From Xanthobacteraceae bacterium (GTDB taxonomy: Bacteria > Pseudomonadota > Alphaproteobacteria > Rhizobiales > Xanthobacteraceae): a stretch of 43,409 nucleotides of DNA. Below are positions 8,344-17,723 of this stretch, piece by piece. The stretch covers positions 1 through 43,409 of the forward strand of contig JAIESC010000117.1 in assembly GCA_019746355.1 (NCBI GenBank), read 5' to 3'. The position numbers and the translations under genes were made by a program. Numbering within the stretch: position 1 is the stretch's first letter; the number at the start of each line of letters is the position of its first letter. The notes beneath the pieces are model-generated. The model did no database searches. It saw only the letters and a program-made list of their open reading frames with translations, and was not told the origin of the DNA.

Positions 8344-10068
8344 ATGCATGAACTGATCCACGACCTCGCCTTGTCCATCGTCATGGCATGGCTGCTCGGC
8401 GTCGTGGCCTATCTCGCGCGGCAGCCGCTGATCCTCGCCTATCTGGTGGCGGGCTTCGCGCTCGGGCCGTTCGGGCTGAAGTGGGTTCATTCCGAGCACT
8501 CGATCAACACCATCGCCGAGCTCGGGCTGATCTTCATGCTGTTCATGATCGGCCTGGAGATCGATCTGAAGAAGATCATCCGCGCCGGCAGCGTCATTCT
8601 CGTCACATCCGCGGTGCAGATCATCGGCTGCTTTGCGCTGGCGCTCGGCCTGTTCCTGCTGATGGGGCTGACGCTCGGCGGCGGAAAGTTCGACGCGCTA
8701 TACCTCGCCGCGGCCGTAGCGCTGAGCAGCACGGTCATCATCGTCAAGGTGCTGTACGACAAGTTCGAGCTCGACACGCTTCCGGGCCGCGTCACGCTCG
8801 GCGTCCTGGTGCTGCAGGATCTGTTCGCGATCCTGTTCCTGGCCATCCAGCCGAGCCTCGACAACCTGCAGGTCGACGTCGTGTTGCTGTCGCTGGCACG
8901 CGTCGGCGTGCTGCTGACCGCGGCGCTGCTGATCAGCCGCTTCACCCTGCCGCACCTGTTCCAGCTCATCGCCCGGTTGCCGGAGCTGGTGCTGGTCGGC
9001 GCGCTGGCGTGGTGCTTCGCGGTCGCCGAATTTGCCGAATTCCTTGGGCTGTCGCGCGAGATGGGCGCGCTGGTTGCCGGCGTGTCGCTGTCGACGTTTC
9101 CCTATGCGCTTGATGTCACCGCGAAGGTCACGTCGCTCCGCGATTTCTTCATCACGCTGTTCTTCGTGGCGCTGGGCATGACGATCCCCTTGCCGACCGC
9201 ATCGGTGCTGGGACTCGCGCTTGTCATCGTCGCGTTCACCCTGGCGAGCCGGCTGCTGACGGTCTTTCCGCCGCTCTACGCCATGCGACAGGGCATCCGC
9301 GCAAGCCTGCTGCCGGCGATCAACCTCGCACAGATCAGCGAATTTTCGCTGGTGCTCATTCAGGTGGGCGTGCAGGCCAATCAGGTCCAGGCGGCGACCG
9401 CGAGTGCGGCGTCCGCCGCTTTTGTCGTGCTCGCCGTGATCAGCACGTTTCTCATGATGCGAAGCGATGCGATTTCCCGCAGCGCGATCCCGCTGTTCAA
9501 GCGCTTCGGCCTGAGCGACCTCGACCAGGCGCATGCCGAGGCCGAGCCGGAAACACCGGACGAGCGCAAGCGTCGGATCGTCATCCTCGGCTTCTACCGG
9601 GTCGCAAGCTCGTTCCTGGCGGAGCTGGAGCGCACCCACGCAGCGCTGGTGGAACAGGTGTTCGTCGTCGATTTCAACCCGACGGTCTACCACTCGCTCA
9701 AGGCGCGCGGAGTTCGCGTGCACTATGGCGACATCGCCCACGCCGACACGCTGGCCCACGCCGGCATCACCGACGCAGAGATCGTGATTTTAAGCGTGCC
9801 GGATACGCTGTTGAAGGGCACGAGCAACGAGCGGCTGGTGCGCCTGATCCGGGCATCGAACCCCAGCGCCAAGATCATCGCCACGGCCGACGTTCTCGCC
9901 GAAACGCAGACGCTTTACGCCGCGGGAGCCGATTACGTGACCATCGCGCGGCTTGATCAGGCGAACGAGCTGGTCGAGGTGGTCACCGCAGCCGAGGCCG
10001 GCCTGATCGATGACATGCGCTCGCGGCTGGAAGCCCGGCTGCGCGACCGGGGCGAGATTCTTCCGTAG
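8344..10068 (+). CDS. KefB-type monovalent cation:proton antiporter with RCK domain
   Basis: 574 residues. About twelve hydrophobic helices of the CPA2 Na+/H+ exchanger domain fill residues 1-380 (LAYLVAGFALGPFGL, AVALSSTVIIVKVL, REMGALVAGVSLSTFP). An RCK/TrkA-N nucleotide-binding domain follows from about 410 (RRIVILGFYRVASSFLAEL, VHYGDIAHADTLAHAGI). CPA2 proteins exchange K+ or Na+ for protons; the RCK domain gates them through nucleotides. The usual Rossmann GxGxxG is degenerate here (GFYRVAS). Whether it is a glutathione-gated KefB/KefC cannot be said. Confidence 0.85.
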   Translation: MHELIHDLALSIVMAWLLGVVAYLARQPLILAYLVAGFALGPFGLKWVHSEHSINTIAELGLIFMLFMIGLEIDLKKIIRAGSVILVTSAVQIIGCFALALGLFLLMGLTLGGGKFDALYLAAAVALSSTVIIVKVLYDKFELDTLPGRVTLGVLVLQDLFAILFLAIQPSLDNLQVDVVLLSLARVGVLLTAALLISRFTLPHLFQLIARLPELVLVGALAWCFAVAEFAEFLGLSREMGALVAGVSLSTFPYALDVTAKVTSLRDFFITLFFVALGMTIPLPTASVLGLALVIVAFTLASRLLTVFPPLYAMRQGIRASLLPAINLAQISEFSLVLIQVGVQANQVQAATASAASAAFVVLAVISTFLMMRSDAISRSAIPLFKRFGLSDLDQAHAEAEPETPDERKRRIVILGFYRVASSFLAELERTHAALVEQVFVVDFNPTVYHSLKARGVRVHYGDIAHADTLAHAGITDAEIVILSVPDTLLKGTSNERLVRLIRASNPSAKIIATADVLAETQTLYAAGADYVTIARLDQANELVEVVTAAEAGLIDDMRSRLEARLRDRGEILP

Positions 10069-10077
10069 CTGGAGAAA

Positions 10078-10099
10078 GCGCGCGCCAAATTCCGCGCGC
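10078..10099. terminator. GC-rich hairpin between convergent genes
   Basis: GCGCGCG-(8-base loop)-CGCGCGC forms a strong 7-bp stem 9 bases after the antiporter stop and just before the stop of the convergent TIGR02302 gene. It has no clear U-tract, so it may be a bidirectional or factor-assisted terminator. Confidence 0.4.
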
Positions 10100-10103
10100 G
10101 CGG

Positions 10104-12680
10104 TCAGTAATCCTTGAGCAGCCGCTCGATGTAATCGAGCTCGAGCTGCGGGCGGAAGCTCTCGCCGAAACGCCGGCGCAGCTCTTCCAGAATGCGCCGC
10201 GCGCGCTGCACGTCGATCTCGCCCGGCACCTTGACCGTGGTGTCGTCGACGTCGTGGCCGCGCATCGGCCGGCCGAGCGGATCGGTGTCCTGGTTGGCGC
10301 GCGCCTGGCCGGTGCGGCCGGGATTGCCCGGTCCCAGGCCCTGGCCCATCTGCTGCTGCATCGACTGCGCCATGCCCTGCGCGCCCCGGCGCATCGCCTC
10401 GAGCGCGCGGCCCTGCGAATCGACCGCACCGTCGGCATCGCCGTCGCCGAGCTGGTCGCCGGCCTCGCCCATCGCCTCGCCGGCGCGGCCGAGCTGATCC
10501 ATCTCGCCGCCCTGCTGGCCCTGACCCTGCTGCTGCCCCTGCTGGCCCTGGCTCGGCATCATGCCGCGCTTGCGCAACTCCTCCAGCAGCTTGTTGAGCT
10601 GCTCGCGCAGCGCCTGCTGGTCCTGGCGCAGCTCGCCCATCTGGTTGCGGTCGCCCTGCTGGCGCTGCTGGCCGCGCTGGCGGCGCTGATCCTGGCCCTG
10701 GCGGAAGGTGCGGTCGCGCAACTGCTGCTGCTTCTGGATCATTTCGCCGAGCTCGTTCAGCGCCGACTGCATGTCGTCGTCGCCGTCGCCCTGCTCGCCG
10801 CCGGGCCGCGCCATCTGCAGGTTGTCGAGCATCTGGCGGAGCTGATCGAGCATCTGCTTCGCCGCGTCGCGCGCGCCGGAGCGCGCCAGGCGCTCCATCC
10901 GGTCGAGCATGTTGCGCAGGTCCTGCGAGCGCAGCTCGCGCATCTGGTTGCGGTCGAGCGGCCGCGCCATCTGCGGGTTCTTACGCAGCTCCTCGGCCAG
11001 CGCCTGCATGAACTTGTCGAGCGCCGCGCGAAGCTCGTCCATCAGCTTCTTGATCTCTTCGTCGGACGCGCCGCGTTCCAGCGCCTCGCGCAACGCATCC
11101 TGGGCGGCGCGAAGCTGCTTCTCGGTCTCGGAGACGTTGCCGTCCTCGAGCATCACCGCCATCGCCCAGAGCCGCGTGACCACGTCGCGCAGCGTGTCGT
11201 CGTTCTCGGCGCGCGAGAGCTGCCAGTAGATCGAGCGCAGCCCGAGATAGACGCTGGTTTCGGGGATGAAGCGCTCCGGCGCGATGGTCAGCGCATCGAG
11301 CGCCATCAGCACGCGGTCCTTGGCATGGGCGTCGAGCGCGAGGTTGCGGCGCTGCTCGATCAGCGCGCGCGGCAGCGCCTTGGCGAACGGCCGCTCCGGC
11401 AGCCGCATCTCCTGCGGAGCCGAACGGCCTTCGTTGTTGCCTTCGTCGCGGGCCGCGAGCGTCATGGTCACGTCGACGCCGGCCCAGGGATGCTCGGACA
11501 GGTCCTTGGTGGTGGACGCTGCACCGTTGCGGGTGCGCGCCTGCGGCAGCACCAGCGGGAAGTTCGGCGCTTCATAGAGCGGGCGCGGCTCCTTGCCGCC
11601 GGGCCGCGACGCGGCAGCCTTGCGCTCGAACGTCGCCTGCGCGTCGACCACGCCGTAGTCGTCCTCGAGCTTGTAGTTCAACAGCAGCGAGCCGCGGAGC
11701 TGCGGCTCCGGTTCCTTGGCGAGCGCAATGGTCGGCGGCCGGTCCGGCACCGCGGTGAAGCGCCACGTGACATCCTCGCCAACGCCTTTCACCGTCGCGC
11801 TGCCGGCATCGGTGATCGTGAAGTGCTTCTCCTCGGTGCCCTTCGGAGCCTGCGGCGCAGTGTTGGCACCGGTCTTGGCGGCCTCGGCGACGCCGCCCGC
11901 AACCGCGACGTCCAACCCCGACTGTCCGGTTGCGCGCACGACCAGCGTGGAGCCGGCCGGCACACTCACCGCGGCGGTGCTGCGCGCCTGCGACGGCTCG
12001 CCCGGGCGCAGGCCCGGCAGGATCATCGGCGGCCGGCCGGTATAGGCCGGCGGCGTCACCCAGGCGTCGAGCCGGTAGTTCGCCGGCATGACGACGCCAT
12101 GCCAGTCGAACGCCGCCGCAACGCGCCGCGTGCGCTCGCTGCCGGCGGCAACGAAGGTCACGGCAACGAGCACCAGCACCAAAGCACGCAACGCAAACGG
12201 GTCGCGGAGCGGAAGCTTCGGCGAAGGATTGCCGGACTTCAGCGCGCTCGCCGCGCGCAAGGCGCGCTCGAGATGGGCGCGCCAGAGCGCAACCGCCAAC
12301 TGATCGCCGGCCTCGGGGGCCATCTTGTCGGCGATCGCCGTGGCCGGACGGTGCGGCAGCATGCTGAAGCGGTCGAGCCGTCGCAACCCGTCGTTCCGGC
12401 TCGGCCAGCGCACCTTGAGCAACGGCAGGGTCGCGGCGACCGCGATGATGAAGAATACGCCGACGCCGACGGCGCGGCCGATCGGTGGCAGCCAGAGCCA
12501 AAGCCCGAGCCACGACACGGCAAGGAACAGGCCCGCCGCCGTCGCCATCGAGGCCAGCGCCGGCCACAGCCGTTCCCACAGGATCGCCGCCCGCGCGCGG
12601 AACAGCCCGCGCGAGAGCATGGCCTCTCCGGTGCGAGCAAGACGCAGGCCTTCAGGCGCTTCTGCGGTCGTTTCGGTCAA
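10104..12680 (-). CDS. TIGR02302 family protein
   Basis: 858 residues. Two TM segments lie near residues 35-90 (LASMATAAGLFLAVSWLGLWLWLPPI, VGVFFIIAVAATLPLL) and another near 165-182. A large extracytoplasmic part follows, with coiled-coil-like helices from about 480 and a low-complexity Gln/Gly/Arg-rich stretch at about 650-790. The architecture and YRLDAWVTPPAYTGRPP match TIGR02302 (DUF4175 relatives), a long alphaproteobacterial family of unknown function. It is the last gene of the argH-lptM-lysA run, about 150 bases after lysA, the conserved position of the family. Gln-rich regions often vary in length and may contain assembly errors. Confidence 0.88.
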   Translation of the reverse strand: MTETTAEAPEGLRLARTGEAMLSRGLFRARAAILWERLWPALASMATAAGLFLAVSWLGLWLWLPPIGRAVGVGVFFIIAVAATLPLLKVRWPSRNDGLRRLDRFSMLPHRPATAIADKMAPEAGDQLAVALWRAHLERALRAASALKSGNPSPKLPLRDPFALRALVLVLVAVTFVAAGSERTRRVAAAFDWHGVVMPANYRLDAWVTPPAYTGRPPMILPGLRPGEPSQARSTAAVSVPAGSTLVVRATGQSGLDVAVAGGVAEAAKTGANTAPQAPKGTEEKHFTITDAGSATVKGVGEDVTWRFTAVPDRPPTIALAKEPEPQLRGSLLLNYKLEDDYGVVDAQATFERKAAASRPGGKEPRPLYEAPNFPLVLPQARTRNGAASTTKDLSEHPWAGVDVTMTLAARDEGNNEGRSAPQEMRLPERPFAKALPRALIEQRRNLALDAHAKDRVLMALDALTIAPERFIPETSVYLGLRSIYWQLSRAENDDTLRDVVTRLWAMAVMLEDGNVSETEKQLRAAQDALREALERGASDEEIKKLMDELRAALDKFMQALAEELRKNPQMARPLDRNQMRELRSQDLRNMLDRMERLARSGARDAAKQMLDQLRQMLDNLQMARPGGEQGDGDDDMQSALNELGEMIQKQQQLRDRTFRQGQDQRRQRGQQRQQGDRNQMGELRQDQQALREQLNKLLEELRKRGMMPSQGQQGQQQGQGQQGGEMDQLGRAGEAMGEAGDQLGDGDADGAVDSQGRALEAMRRGAQGMAQSMQQQMGQGLGPGNPGRTGQARANQDTDPLGRPMRGHDVDDTTVKVPGEIDVQRARRILEELRRRFGESFRPQLELDYIERLLKDY

Positions 12681-12829
12681 GTCGGCTCCAGTACAGGCCC
12701 AAAGCGGGCCCGACGGCAGGCCCAGGCAGAATCTTGAAGTGACAATACCTTACCACGGAGCCTGTTCCGCGGCACGGCGCTCACGTCCTATTCCAAGCAA
12801 TTCGCACGCCATCGTGATGGCGGAACCGC

Positions 12830-14095
12830 TCAAAGCCAAGCCGGAAGCCTATCCAGGCCGATCAATTCGTCGGCTTCAAGGCGCGGCCGCACCAGGGCCC
12901 ATTCGCTTTCCCGGACAAGCACTTCGGGAATAAGCGCCCGGGTGTTGTAGGTGCCGGACTGGACCGCGCCGTAGGCCCCGGCGGTCATGATCGCCAGCAG
13001 GTCGCCGGGCTTGGGCTCCACCAGCCCCCGGTCGAGCGCCAGAAAGTCGCCCGATTCGCAGACCGGGCCGACCACGTCCGCCACGATCCGCGGCGTGCCG
13101 GAAGCGGTTTCGTTCACCGGCCGGATGTCGTGATGCGCCTCGTACAGCGTCGGCCGGACCAGGTCGTTCATGGCGGCGTCGACGATGACGAAGGTCTTGG
13201 CCTCGCCGCGCTTGAGGTAGAGCACGCGCGTCACCAGGATGCCGGCATTGCCGACGATCAGGCGGCCCGGCTCGAAGATCAGCTTGCAATCGAGCCCGCG
13301 GGTCGCCCGCTTGACCACCTGCGCATAGGCGGTGGGATCGGGCGGCGGCTCGTTGTCCTCGCGGTAGGGGATGCCGAGACCACCGCCGAGATCGACGTGC
13401 GCGATCGTGTGCCCGTCGCTTCGCAGCTCGCGCACGAAGTCCGACAGCAGCGCGAAGGCATCGTCGAACGGCGACAGCTCGGTGATCTGGCTGCCGATGT
13501 GCATGTCGACGCCGGCGACGCGAAGGCCCGGCAGCTTTGCGGCATGGGCATAGACCTCGCGCGCGCGGCTGATCGGGATGCCGAACTTGTTCTCCGCGCG
13601 CCCGGTCGAGATCTTGTGATGAGTCTTGGCATCGATGTCGGGATTGACGCGCACCGAGACATTCGCGGTGCGGCCCTTGCCCGCGGCAATCGAGGAGAGG
13701 AGCTCAAGCTCAGGCTCCGACTCGACGTTGACGCAGAGGATGTTCTCGTCGAGCGCCATCGCCAGCTCGCCCGCGGTCTTGCCGATGCCGGAGAACATGA
13801 TCTTGTCGGGCGGCACGCCGGCCTTGAGCGCCCGCTTGAGCTCGCCGCCCGACACCACATCAGCGCCGGCGCCGAGCTTGGCCAACGTCGCGATCACCGC
13901 CTGGTTGGAGTTCGCCTTGACCGCGTAGCAGACCAGTGACGGCACGTTGGCGAACGCGCCGGCAAAGACCCGATAGTGCCGCTCGAGCGTCGCGGTCGAG
14001 TAGCAGTAGAACGGGGTGCCGACGGCCGCCGCGAGATTGACAAGATTGACCGCCTCGGCATGCAGCACGCCGTTGCGATAGTCGAAGTGATGCAT
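12830..14095 (-). CDS. lysA: Diaminopimelate decarboxylase
   Basis: 421 residues, full length. PLP-binding Lys is in CYAVKANSN (K60); GGELKRAL, HIGSQI, DLGGGLGIPY, FEPGRLIVGNAG and the CESGDF active-site motif are all present. It decarboxylates meso-diaminopimelate to L-lysine in the cytosol. Start ATG 14095 gives the family's usual MHHFDYRNGVLHAE N-terminus; the frame is open further upstream but overlaps the lipoprotein gene. It follows lptM by 7 bases, so the two are likely co-transcribed. Confidence 0.95.
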   Translation of the reverse strand: MHHFDYRNGVLHAEAVNLVNLAAAVGTPFYCYSTATLERHYRVFAGAFANVPSLVCYAVKANSNQAVIATLAKLGAGADVVSGGELKRALKAGVPPDKIMFSGIGKTAGELAMALDENILCVNVESEPELELLSSIAAGKGRTANVSVRVNPDIDAKTHHKISTGRAENKFGIPISRAREVYAHAAKLPGLRVAGVDMHIGSQITELSPFDDAFALLSDFVRELRSDGHTIAHVDLGGGLGIPYREDNEPPPDPTAYAQVVKRATRGLDCKLIFEPGRLIVGNAGILVTRVLYLKRGEAKTFVIVDAAMNDLVRPTLYEAHHDIRPVNETASGTPRIVADVVGPVCESGDFLALDRGLVEPKPGDLLAIMTAGAYGAVQSGTYNTRALIPEVLVRESEWALVRPRLEADELIGLDRLPAWL

Positions 14096-14102
14096 GGGGT
14101 GC

Positions 14103-14363
14103 TCAGTCGAGAAGCCAGTCGGCCGGTGTCCGCCGTTTCGGTCCTTCCGGAGCGATCGGCTGGCCCTCATCGTCGTAGGCCGGGCCGGTGCGCGGCCCCA
14201 GCGACTCGCCGCGGGGGGTGACCGGCGTCTTGGTGGTCGCCCGCTCGAGCGCATAGCCGCCCGGCGGCGGATCGAGCGCGCCTTTGCGGCCGCAGCCTGC
14301 GAGAGCCAGGGTGAAAGCGCCGACAAGGGCAAGCGAGATCAACGAGAGCTTCGGCCGCGGCAC
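14103..14363 (-). CDS. lptM: LptM-like small lipoprotein
   Basis: 86 residues. A lipoprotein signal peptide (PRPKLSLISLALVGAFTLALAGC) ends in the lipobox LAGC, and GCGRKGALDPP follows, the G-K-G-x-L-x-x-P signature of LptM/YifL proteins. In E. coli LptM helps oxidative maturation of LptD in the outer membrane. GTG at 14363 has a GGAG six bases upstream, which decides the start; an open frame extends further upstream without support. It sits between argH and lysA, like yifL near lysA/dapF in other proteobacteria. Confidence 0.82.
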   Translation of the reverse strand: MPRPKLSLISLALVGAFTLALAGCGRKGALDPPPGGYALERATTKTPVTPRGESLGPRTGPAYDDEGQPIAPEGPKRRTPADWLLD

Positions 14364-14498
14364 TTTCAACTCCGGATTTCGCGCACCATAGCAGAATGCG
14401 CCCCTTTTACGAAATTCGCGGCCCATTGCGTTAACCATTCCCGGCCCGTGCACCAGTTTGCGGCCAATCGTGAGCGAATCGTGACGTAAGCGCCGCGG

Positions 14499-15890
14499 TC
14501 AGCCGCGCTCGCGCTCCAGTGCCTTCAGCCATTTCTTCGCCTGGGCACGGACGTTTTTCGGCGCGGTACCACCGTAGCTGGTGCGGCTGGTCACCGACCG
14601 TTCGACCGAAAGCACGTCGAACACGGCCTGGGTGATCTTCGGCTCGATCTGCTTCATTTCGGCGAGCGGCAGCTCGTGCAGCGGCAGCTCCTGTTCCGCG
14701 GCCTTTGCCACAATCCGCCCGGTGACGTGGTGAGCCTCGCGGAACGGCATCTTCAGCGTCCGCACCAGCCAGTCGGCGAGATCGGTGGCGGTGGCGTAGC
14801 CCGCGCCAGCCGCCTCTTTCATGCGCTCCACGTCCGGCTGCATGTCGCGCACCATGCCGGTCATGGCGTCGATCGACAATGCGAGCGCGTCGAACGCCTC
14901 GATGGTGCCTTCCTTGTCCTCCTGCATGTCCTTCTGGTACGCGAGCGGCAGGCCCTTCATCACCATCAGCATCTGGTTGAGCGTGCCGACCACCCGGCCG
15001 GTCTTGGCGCGCACCAGTTCCGCGGCATCCGGATTGCGCTTCTGCGGCATGATCGAGGAGCCGGTGGTGAACTTGTCGGAGAGCTTCACCAGCCCGACCA
15101 GCGGCGAGGTCCAGATCACGATCTCCTCGGCAAAGCGCGACAGATGCACCGACGCGATCGCCGCGGCCGCCAGCGTCTCCATCACGAAATCGCGGTCGGA
15201 CACCGCGTCGAGCGAGTTCGCCATCGGCGCATCGAACTCCAGCGCCTCGGCCGTCATGTCGCGGTCGAGCGGAAAGGACGTGCCGGCGAGCGCGGCCGCA
15301 CCCAACGGCGACTCGTTCAGGCGCGCGCGCGCGCCGGCGAACCGGCTGCGGTCGCGCGAGGCCATCTCGACATACGCCAGCAGATGGTGGCCGAAGGTGA
15401 CCGGCTGCGCGGTCTGCAAATGGGTGAAGCCCGGCATCACGGTCGCGGCTTGCTCCAGCGCCTTCTCGGCCAGCGCCTTTTGATAATCGGCGAGCAATCC
15501 GTCGATGTCGTCGATCCGCGCCCGCACCCAGAGCCGGAAATCGGTCGCGACCTGATCGTTGCGCGAGCGCGCGGTGTGCAGCCGGCCGGCGGCCGGGCCG
15601 ATCAGCTCGGCGAGCCGCGCCTCGACATTCATATGGATGTCCTCGAGCTGCCGCTTGAACTGGAACTTGCCCGAGCCGATCTCTGACAGGATCGTGTCTA
15701 GACCGTGAGCGATCCTCCGGGCATCGTCCGCCTCGATGATGCCCTGTTTGGCCAGCATCTCGGCGTGGGCCTTGCTCGCGGCGATGTCCTGCCGGTAGAG
15801 GTGCCAGTCGAAGTCGATCGAGGTGTTGATCTTCTCCATGATAGCGGCCGGTCCGGACGCAAAGCGTCCGCCCCACATCTTGTTGCTCAC
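14499..15890 (-). CDS. argH: Argininosuccinate lyase
   Basis: About 463 residues. [10 protein letters not shown] at the N-terminus, [33 protein letters not shown] and the fumarase-superfamily signature [15 protein letters not shown] (catalytic Ser loop) are complete. It splits argininosuccinate into arginine and fumarate. Start: GTG 15890 ([10 protein letters not shown]) fits the family; a further GTG at 15911 is in frame. Divergent from tlpA with about 36 bases between starts, so the promoters of the two genes must overlap each other's coding region. Confidence 0.95.
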   Translation of the reverse strand: MSNKMWGGRFASGPAAIMEKINTSIDFDWHLYRQDIAASKAHAEMLAKQGIIEADDARRIAHGLDTILSEIGSGKFQFKRQLEDIHMNVEARLAELIGPAAGRLHTARSRNDQVATDFRLWVRARIDDIDGLLADYQKALAEKALEQAATVMPGFTHLQTAQPVTFGHHLLAYVEMASRDRSRFAGARARLNESPLGAAALAGTSFPLDRDMTAEALEFDAPMANSLDAVSDRDFVMETLAAAAIASVHLSRFAEEIVIWTSPLVGLVKLSDKFTTGSSIMPQKRNPDAAELVRAKTGRVVGTLNQMLMVMKGLPLAYQKDMQEDKEGTIEAFDALALSIDAMTGMVRDMQPDVERMKEAAGAGYATATDLADWLVRTLKMPFREAHHVTGRIVAKAAEQELPLHELPLAEMKQIEPKITQAVFDVLSVERSVTSRTSYGGTAPKNVRAQAKKWLKALERERG

Positions 15891-15926
15891 CGCTTTCGTC
15901 TTCTTAACCACCGGAATTCATCCATC

Positions 15927-16592
15927 ATGACCGATCCAAAAGACGCCGCACGAAGCCACGCCAAGAAGCGGCTCGCCTTGGTCCTTCTCGGCGGCGTGGT
16001 CGGCGTCACTGCCGGGCTTGCGGGGGTATACGGGATTGGCCGCCTGATGGGCAATGCGGAGACCGACCCGGCCTGCAAAAGCGCGGTCGAAACCGCCCGC
16101 CGGATCGCGCCTTTGGCCCGCGGCGAGGTGGCCGCGGTGGGCGTGGTCAAAGCCCCGAAAACCCTGCCGACGCTTGCCTTCAAGGACGCCTCGGGCGCGG
16201 ATAAGACCCTCGCCGACTGGCGCGGCCGCACCGTGCTCCTGAACCTCTGGGCGACCTGGTGCGTGCCCTGCCGCAAGGAGATGCCGGCACTCGACTCGCT
16301 TCAGGCCAAGCTCGGCGGGCCGGATTTCGACGTGGTCGCGGTCAACATCGACACCCGCGACACCGACAAGCCGAAGGCCTGGCTCAAGGACGTCGGCGTC
16401 CACCAGCTCGGCTACTACGCCGACCAGAGCGCCAAGGTGTTCCAGGACCTCAAGGCGATCGGCAAGGCGTTCGGCATGCCGACCACGTTGCTGATCGATC
16501 CGAACGGCTGCGAGCTTGCGGCGCTGGCGGGGCCGGCGGAATGGGCGAGCGACGACGCGGTCAAGCTCGTCACCGAGGCGCTGAAGAAATAG
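15927..16592 (+). CDS. tlpA: Thiol:disulfide interchange protein TlpA
   Basis: 221 residues. N-terminal membrane anchor (about 16-40), then a periplasmic thioredoxin domain with active site WATWCVPC (C112/C115) and cis-Pro in GMPTTLLI. Two extra cysteines (C50 in DPACKSAVE and one in DPNGCELAAL) match the structural pair I recall from Bradyrhizobium TlpA, which reduces Cu-site proteins such as ScoI and CoxB for cytochrome oxidase assembly. The argH-tlpA divergent arrangement recurs in this group. Start ATG 15927. Confidence 0.9.
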   Translation: MTDPKDAARSHAKKRLALVLLGGVVGVTAGLAGVYGIGRLMGNAETDPACKSAVETARRIAPLARGEVAAVGVVKAPKTLPTLAFKDASGADKTLADWRGRTVLLNLWATWCVPCRKEMPALDSLQAKLGGPDFDVVAVNIDTRDTDKPKAWLKDVGVHQLGYYADQSAKVFQDLKAIGKAFGMPTTLLIDPNGCELAALAGPAEWASDDAVKLVTEALKK

Positions 16593-16612
16593 CGGCACGA
16601 ATCTCTCAACCG

Positions 16613-16760
16613 TCATTTCGGGACGCGAGCCACAAGCGCGTTCACGCGCGTCTTCGACGCGCTATGGCTCGTGAACCCGGAGTCCAGTAGAAGAAAATCC
16701 CTGCGCGACTGGATTCCGGGCTCGTGCGCTGCGCGCACGCCCCGGAATGACCGCGACGTG
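16613..16760. repeat. Dispersed palindromic repeat region, copy 2
   Basis: 16630-16666 is the inverted partner of 1477-1513 (35/37 identical). The region continues with a second hairpin, ATTCCGGG at 16713-16720 pairing with CCCGGAAT at 16741-16748 around a GC-rich alternating loop. It fills the convergent gap between tlpA and the YjfB-like gene; nothing in it looks coding. It could serve as a terminator for both. Confidence 0.7.
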
Positions 16761-16767
16761 TCATTGT

Positions 16768-16968
16768 CTAGACCGAGATATTCAAATTCTGCCCGATGCC
16801 GCTCGCGACATTGGCGAGGCTCTGCATGTTCTGCTGCGCGGCGTCGAGCAGCTTGACCGCGTTCTGCGCCGACTCGGCGTTCATCTTCAGCATCTTGGCC
16901 GCAACCGCGGTCTGCACCTGGCTGGCCTGCGCGGCGATGAAGGCAGCGGCGATCGAGGCAACGTCCAT
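16768..16968 (-). CDS. YjfB-like putative motility protein
   Basis: 66 residues, starting MDVASIAAAFIAAQASQVQ and ending with a helix around NAESAQNAVKLLDAAQQNMQSL. Length and the MD(I/V)A...AA..SQ.Q pattern match the small YjfB family (putative motility protein), whose biochemical role is unknown. ATG 16968 gives the family N-terminus; a TTG two codons earlier is in frame. A second minus-strand gene of unknown function lies 51 bases upstream. No flagellar gene is in the window, so a motility role is not supported by context. Confidence 0.65.
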   Translation of the reverse strand: MDVASIAAAFIAAQASQVQTAVAAKMLKMNAESAQNAVKLLDAAQQNMQSLANVASGIGQNLNISV

Positions 16969-17019
16969 GCACAAATACCCGTCAGGAGCTTGCCGCGGCT
17001 GTTGCGGCGAAGCGGAGCG

Positions 17020-17577
17020 TCAGACTGTGATCTTGAGGCCGGTCACCGTGTCGATCTTGGTGCCGTCGGCAAGCGTCATGATGTTCTTCTTGGTGTCGAT
17101 ATAGGCACCGTTGGCGAGGTTGACGATCGAGCTGGGATCCACCACCTCGAGCCCGGTCGTGATGTCGATCTGCGTGCCGTTCAGCAGCGTCATGACGTTG
17201 GTGGTGGTGTCGATGTTGCTGCCGTCCTCGAAGTAGATGATCGGATCGAGTTCGGTCGGCGGATTGTAGTTGGTCGGCTGCTGATTGAACTTCTGCTGCA
17301 GCGCCATCTTCTCCTGCATGCGCTTGGCCTGCGCGGCATCGGCCATCTGCAAGGCCAGCGTCGCCGCCGACGACTGCGTGCTCGCCGTGATCTGCGCAAA
17401 GTTCGCCATGGTCTTCTGGCTCTTGGTGAGGAAGTTCGCGATGCTGCCGGGGTACTTGGAATCCTGCAGCGCGCCCATGATGCCGCCCGGGTTCGCTGCG
17501 GCGTCAGCGGCCTCCTGCGCTTCCTTGAGCCAGTTCGTGCCGGTTGCGGAAGCAATGTTGATCGGCGAAATCGCCAT
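17020..17577 (-). CDS. Hypothetical protein with C-terminal beta repeats
   Basis: 185 residues, no recognised family. The N-terminal half (MAISPINIASATGTNWLKEA to about 95) is Ala/Gln-rich and helical, with no signal peptide. The C-terminal part repeats a motif about 25-32 residues long: DGSNIDTTTNVMTLLNGTQID, then NGAYIDTKKNIMTLADGTKID, each with xGxxIDTxTxxMTLxxGTxID spacing, suggesting a small beta-roll. It probably forms an operon with the YjfB-like gene downstream; both begin with short helical sequences. The base composition is like the core genome. Confidence 0.65.
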   Translation of the reverse strand: MAISPINIASATGTNWLKEAQEAADAAANPGGIMGALQDSKYPGSIANFLTKSQKTMANFAQITASTQSSAATLALQMADAAQAKRMQEKMALQQKFNQQPTNYNPPTELDPIIYFEDGSNIDTTTNVMTLLNGTQIDITTGLEVVDPSSIVNLANGAYIDTKKNIMTLADGTKIDTVTGLKITV

Positions 17578-17723
17578 CGGCCAGTCCGAATTCCTCTGTG
17601 TGCCCTCTTACGGGAAAGGCGTTAAGACTTTCTGACCGGTTAAGCCCGGGTTAACGATGCCGGCTATCGGGTGGTCTGCCGGGCCCGCGTCGGGCAGGGC
17701 TGGCCGCATTTTGGAACGCCGAC

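Noticed and set aside
10254..12737. Long open frame (827 codons) on the plus strand across the TIGR02302 gene
   Set aside because: It is the antisense shadow of a GC-rich gene; composition is Ala/Leu/Arg/His-rich with no domain, and the minus-strand frame matches a known family.
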